A stretch of DNA of 64,000 bases from Neorhizobium huautlense (GTDB taxonomy: Bacteria; Pseudomonadota; Alphaproteobacteria; Rhizobiales; Rhizobiaceae): contig NZ_JAUSRF010000022.1 of the NCBI RefSeq assembly GCF_030811685.1, forward strand, positions 28,403-92,402. The letters are read 5' to 3'. Position numbers and translations under genes: made by a program. This document shows positions 61,837 to 64,000 of this stretch, one piece after another. The notes beneath the pieces are model-generated. The model worked only from the letters and a program-made list of their open reading frames with translations. It made no database searches and was not told where the DNA came from. Numbering within the stretch: the stretch's first letter is position 1; each line of letters begins with the position of its first letter.

Positions 61837-62283
61837 CCAGCCTTGAACGAGGCTAACTGCCTGCGACGCTGCGTCTGCTGGTGTGATAGCCGAAACACCC
61901 GCCACTTGATGGCCAAGCTTGCAAAGCGCCGCATGCCGATCCTTCTGCGCGGTTGAGAGCCGTCGTTTGCCGACCTTGTTCTCGATCATCCGGATCTGGC
62001 CGCCGGCGAGATAGATGCGAAGATCAGCCTCGCCGGGCGTCATGACAGCCGCAATGGCCTCTTGCTGAGCGCGTGAACCGCGCTTGGCGGCATTCTGGTC
62101 GCCGGCTAGCAGAAACTGCTTCCCGTATGTCGGCATAGCGCGGAGGGCTCGGACCTGAGCCGCCTGCAACTCCCATTCCATGGGCGGCGCTGGCTTGGTC
62201 ATGATCTTGCCGCTGGCTGAGGTGCGGATGATGGTACGAGCACCGTTTATGCGAACCGTCTGCTTTGTGGGTATCTTCGCCAT
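61822..62283 (-). CDS. VRR-NUC domain nuclease-like protein
   Basis: A 153-residue protein whose C-terminal ~80 residues are a VRR-NUC (PD-(D/E)XK) domain: GEADLRIYLAGGQIRMIENK with catalytic D, E and K, then VGKRRLSTAQKDRHAALCKL. The N-terminal ~60 residues are basic and unassigned. Stand-alone VRR-NUC proteins are often phage-type structure-specific nucleases, so this could be a prophage or defence remnant. No phage genes are nearby. Confidence 0.8.
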   Translation of the reverse strand: MAKIPTKQTVRINGARTIIRTSASGKIMTKPAPPMEWELQAAQVRALRAMPTYGKQFLLAGDQNAAKRGSRAQQEAIAAVMTPGEADLRIYLAGGQIRMIENKVGKRRLSTAQKDRHAALCKLGHQVAGVSAITPADAASQAVSLVQGWLSVA

Positions 62284-62511
62284 GTCGATCTCCTTCTTGG
62301 AGATTTATTATGGGCGGCGCGCAAAAAGTCAGGTTGCATATTTCGACAGGGTGCCTGCCCGCCCAGTTCTTTCAAAAATATCTACTGGGCACCGTGCGCG
62401 CAGCACACCGCCCTGCACGGTTATGAAAACGGGTTACTGGAAGGTGCCAGGTTGTATTTTTTTGCGGCAACAACAGTTTCATCCGATGGGTCGAGTAGAC
62501 CCGTAGCTAGC
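62284..62511. other. Gap with no supported feature
   Basis: No coding region, hairpin or promoter could be supported. Confidence 0.4.
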
Positions 62512-62844
62512 TCAAGGCTTCTCGGTTATTGACCCCGACGGGTTTGTCGTCGGCACTGATCCACCTGTTCCGCTCTGCGAATGAGGAGTCCTGTCCGTCG
62601 GAGCATTATTACCAGTACCGGCAGCAGGAGCTTGTGCTGGCGGCTGCTCCGGACCGGACTGAGGCACTACGGTGTTCTGCTGCGCGGCTGGCGGATCCGT
62701 TGCTTCTCCCCACCACTCGGCCCAACCCCACGCGATAACCGCCATCACTAGGCCCGCCGCAAGAACTAGCAGTACCGGCACGCCAGTGCGCCCTTGCCGG
62801 GCTTCCGTGCCATTCTCGACAACTTGGTCATCTCTTCGATCCAT
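62512..62844 (-). CDS. Membrane protein with Pro/Gly/Thr-rich tail (110 aa)
   Basis: A 110-residue protein: short charged N-terminus, one membrane helix (VPVLLVLAAGLVMAVIAWGW), then a low-complexity tail rich in Pro, Ala, Gly, Thr and Ser. GGAG precedes the ATG at 62844. A good EcfG-type promoter is 29 bp upstream. Function unknown. Confidence 0.65.
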   Translation of the reverse strand: MDRRDDQVVENGTEARQGRTGVPVLLVLAAGLVMAVIAWGWAEWWGEATDPPAAQQNTVVPQSGPEQPPAQAPAAGTGNNAPTDRTPHSQSGTGGSVPTTNPSGSITEKP

Positions 62845-62872
62845 CGCAAAGGCTCCACCGGTTTCAGACAAT

Positions 62873-62897
62873 AACCTAACCCTACGAAATTTGTTCC
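62873..62897 (-). promoter_or_regulatory. EcfG-type stress promoter
   Basis: Minus strand GGAAC (complement of 62893-62897)-N17-GTT (complement of 62873-62875), 29 bp from the membrane-protein start codon. Confidence 0.55.
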
Positions 62898-62979
62898 AAG
62901 CCCGCTGGCCGTTCCGCATCGCGGCCCTTGGCTCTAACATTTTACATAGCCACGAGCAGGGCGCGTGCTATGAAAGACG

Positions 62980-63363
62980 ATGCAAGAACAAAACAAGACC
63001 GCCCTCGTCCTTGACGATGAGATGCTGATTGCGCTCGACGTAGAGGCGATGCTTTTCGACCTTGGATATGCTCGCGTGACCGTAGTCCCTAGCGTTGGCG
63101 AGGCCTTGGACTATTTGAAAGACCAGAAACCGGACGTGGCGGTGATTGACTACCACGTTCGCGGCAAGAATTGCGAGGCGGTGGCAGGTGCGCTCCGGAG
63201 CTTGGGCGTGCCGACCGTCATCCACTCTGGGACGCATTTCGATCCTGGATATCACGGAGTGTTCTTTGCCGATTTCCCGTGGCTAAGCAAACCGGCATCG
63301 CGAGAACATCTATCCAGTGCGCTTGCAGCTTCGATGGATCAGTCAAAGTTGACCACTGACTGA
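62980..63363 (+). CDS. Stand-alone response-regulator receiver
   Basis: A 127-residue single receiver domain: acidic pocket LVLDDE, phospho-acceptor Asp in DVAVIDYHVRG (about residue 57), Ser at IHSGTH and the conserved Lys in WLSKPAS (about 104). No output domain, so it probably works in a phosphorelay with a partner such as an HWE kinase. Its end overlaps the DUF6894 gene on the other strand by 25 bp. Confidence 0.88.
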   Translation: MQEQNKTALVLDDEMLIALDVEAMLFDLGYARVTVVPSVGEALDYLKDQKPDVAVIDYHVRGKNCEAVAGALRSLGVPTVIHSGTHFDPGYHGVFFADFPWLSKPASREHLSSALAASMDQSKLTTD

Positions 63364-63575
63364 AACGGCACAGCTTCGATCATCTCGCGATCTTCTGAGA
63401 CAATCTCGAATGTCTCGTTGGAAAGAGATTGTCCGTGCCAAAGCCCGTCGGACACCATCTCCTGAGCGGCTCGCACTGCTTCCGATCTCGCCTCCTCAGA
63501 TGATCCGAAATCTGCCTCGAAGGTCTCGCTCAGCGAGCCATCGGAATTGCGGACTTGAAAGTGGAATTTTGTCAT
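63339..63575 (-). CDS. DUF6894-like small protein (copy 3)
   Basis: A 78-residue protein MTKFHFQVRNSDGSLSETFE, with the family layout of the copies at 22409 and 60388 (Ala-rich helix SSEEARSEAVRAAQEMVSDG and a terminal NETFEIVSEDREMIEAVPF). Function unknown. Confidence 0.72.
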   Translation of the reverse strand: MTKFHFQVRNSDGSLSETFEADFGSSEEARSEAVRAAQEMVSDGLWHGQSLSNETFEIVSEDREMIEAVPFQSVVNFD

Positions 63576-63708
63576 TTCACACCGGCGTCATTAGAGTTAA
63601 CTAACGAAAAAGGGACAAGGGCCGCGACGATGAAACGCCCGGCCCTCTCGCTTGCTTCGTTCTGCTCCAGCACATCCGTGGTAGCCGATCGAAGCCAAAC
63701 CATGAAGA

Positions 63709-64000
63709 TTACTTGTTCATCTTGTCGTAATCGAACTTCGGCGCGGCAGTGAGAGCTTCCTTGTTCGTATCGACGTAGGCCTTCCACGTGCCGTTGTCGT
63801 CGGCAATCGCCATGGATGCCGGATCGATAACGACGTAGCTGCTGCCGAGGCCCAGGAAACCGCCAACGCTTGCGATCACGCCAATGACCGATTTGCCGTC
63901 ACCGATGACGGCCTCCAACGCCATCGGCGAGATCGGCGCAGTTTTGCCGCCACGTTTGGCATTCATGGCGATGTCGGCGAGCACGAAGAACTTGCGACGG
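63709..64000 (-). CDS. PRC-barrel-like protein (5' end outside window)
   Basis: The frame is open to the window edge and reads ...RRKFFVLADIAMNAKRGGKT, then ALEAVIGDGKSVIGVIASVG and SSYVVIDPASMAIADDNGTW, which resembles PRC-barrel domain proteins of alphaproteobacteria. Only the C-terminal ~97 codons are visible; the start lies beyond 64000. Confidence 0.65.
   Translation of the reverse strand, partial: RRKFFVLADIAMNAKRGGKTAPISPMALEAVIGDGKSVIGVIASVGGFLGLGSSYVVIDPASMAIADDNGTWKAYVDTNKEALTAAPKFDYDKMNK

Noticed and set aside
1..64000. CRISPR arrays, rRNA operons, intact tRNA genes, replication origin
   Set aside because: No repeat-spacer pattern, no rRNA-like sequence, no full cloverleaf and no repABC or dnaA-box cluster was noticed.

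Overview
The window looks like a chromosome, chromid or large-plasmid segment of a Rhizobiaceae alphaproteobacterium (Agrobacterium/Rhizobium type). I infer this from two tandem bacterial Ku genes, an HWE-family histidine kinase, a BA14K-family protein, three DUF6894-type small proteins, a small heat-shock gene with a ROSE-like leader, an sRNA with repeated anti-Shine-Dalgarno loops typical of the alpha-r14 family, and many promoters fitting the alphaproteobacterial general-stress sigma factor EcfG (GGAAC-N16/17-GTT). No rRNA, intact tRNA, CRISPR array or replication origin was seen.

Layout. 1-3.1 kb: the end of a formate/nitrite channel gene and a YdeP/FdhF-type molybdopterin oxidoreductase. 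3.5-10.7 kb: a ferric-siderophore uptake locus (AraC regulator, TonB receptor, Tat-exported binding protein, permease, ATPase, siderophore-interacting reductase) with a 21-bp-spaced direct repeat in front of the receptor. 10.8-17.2 kb: a mostly exported redox/detoxification cluster (DUF6644, DUF6152, Tat hydrolase, cytochrome P460, cupin, MFS, LysR, two-domain carboxymuconolactone decarboxylase). Three copies of one LysR-type dyad sit in front of its transcription units. 17.6-18.7 kb: a HEPN-motif Abi_2/AbiF-like defence protein directly preceded by a structured RNA that ends in a terminator.

19-37 kb: a general-stress neighbourhood with an Rmf-like protein, HWE kinase, PAS protein, many tiny proteins, the sRNA, the ku1-ku2 operon (ku2 split by an IS3-family element with a 7-bp target duplication), Hsp20, a DUF2461 gene, an FAD-dependent protein, an EAL phosphodiesterase and a YciF-like ferritin-fold protein. 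37-49 kb: small hypotheticals, a LysR/ABM-domain pair, an IS1182 element abutting an IS66 element, BA14K, a frameshifted RNase HI and a DUF900 hydrolase.

49-58 kb: a LysR divergent from a RidA / class-V aminotransferase / SDR / GNAT / hydrolase / SnoaL operon, then decaying genes (nucleotidyltransferase, DUF4406, azoR fragment) interspersed with an intact NudK-like hydrolase, DeoR and LysR regulators and a YdcZ transporter. 58-64 kb: a GGDEF-EAL protein and small stress-type genes, including a VRR-NUC nuclease, a stand-alone receiver and the start of a PRC-barrel gene cut by the window edge.

The 19-37 kb and 46-63 kb parts appear tied together by EcfG-type promoters. The accessory parts show clear decay: two genes carry a single in-frame TAG, at least four carry frameshifts and several are truncated.
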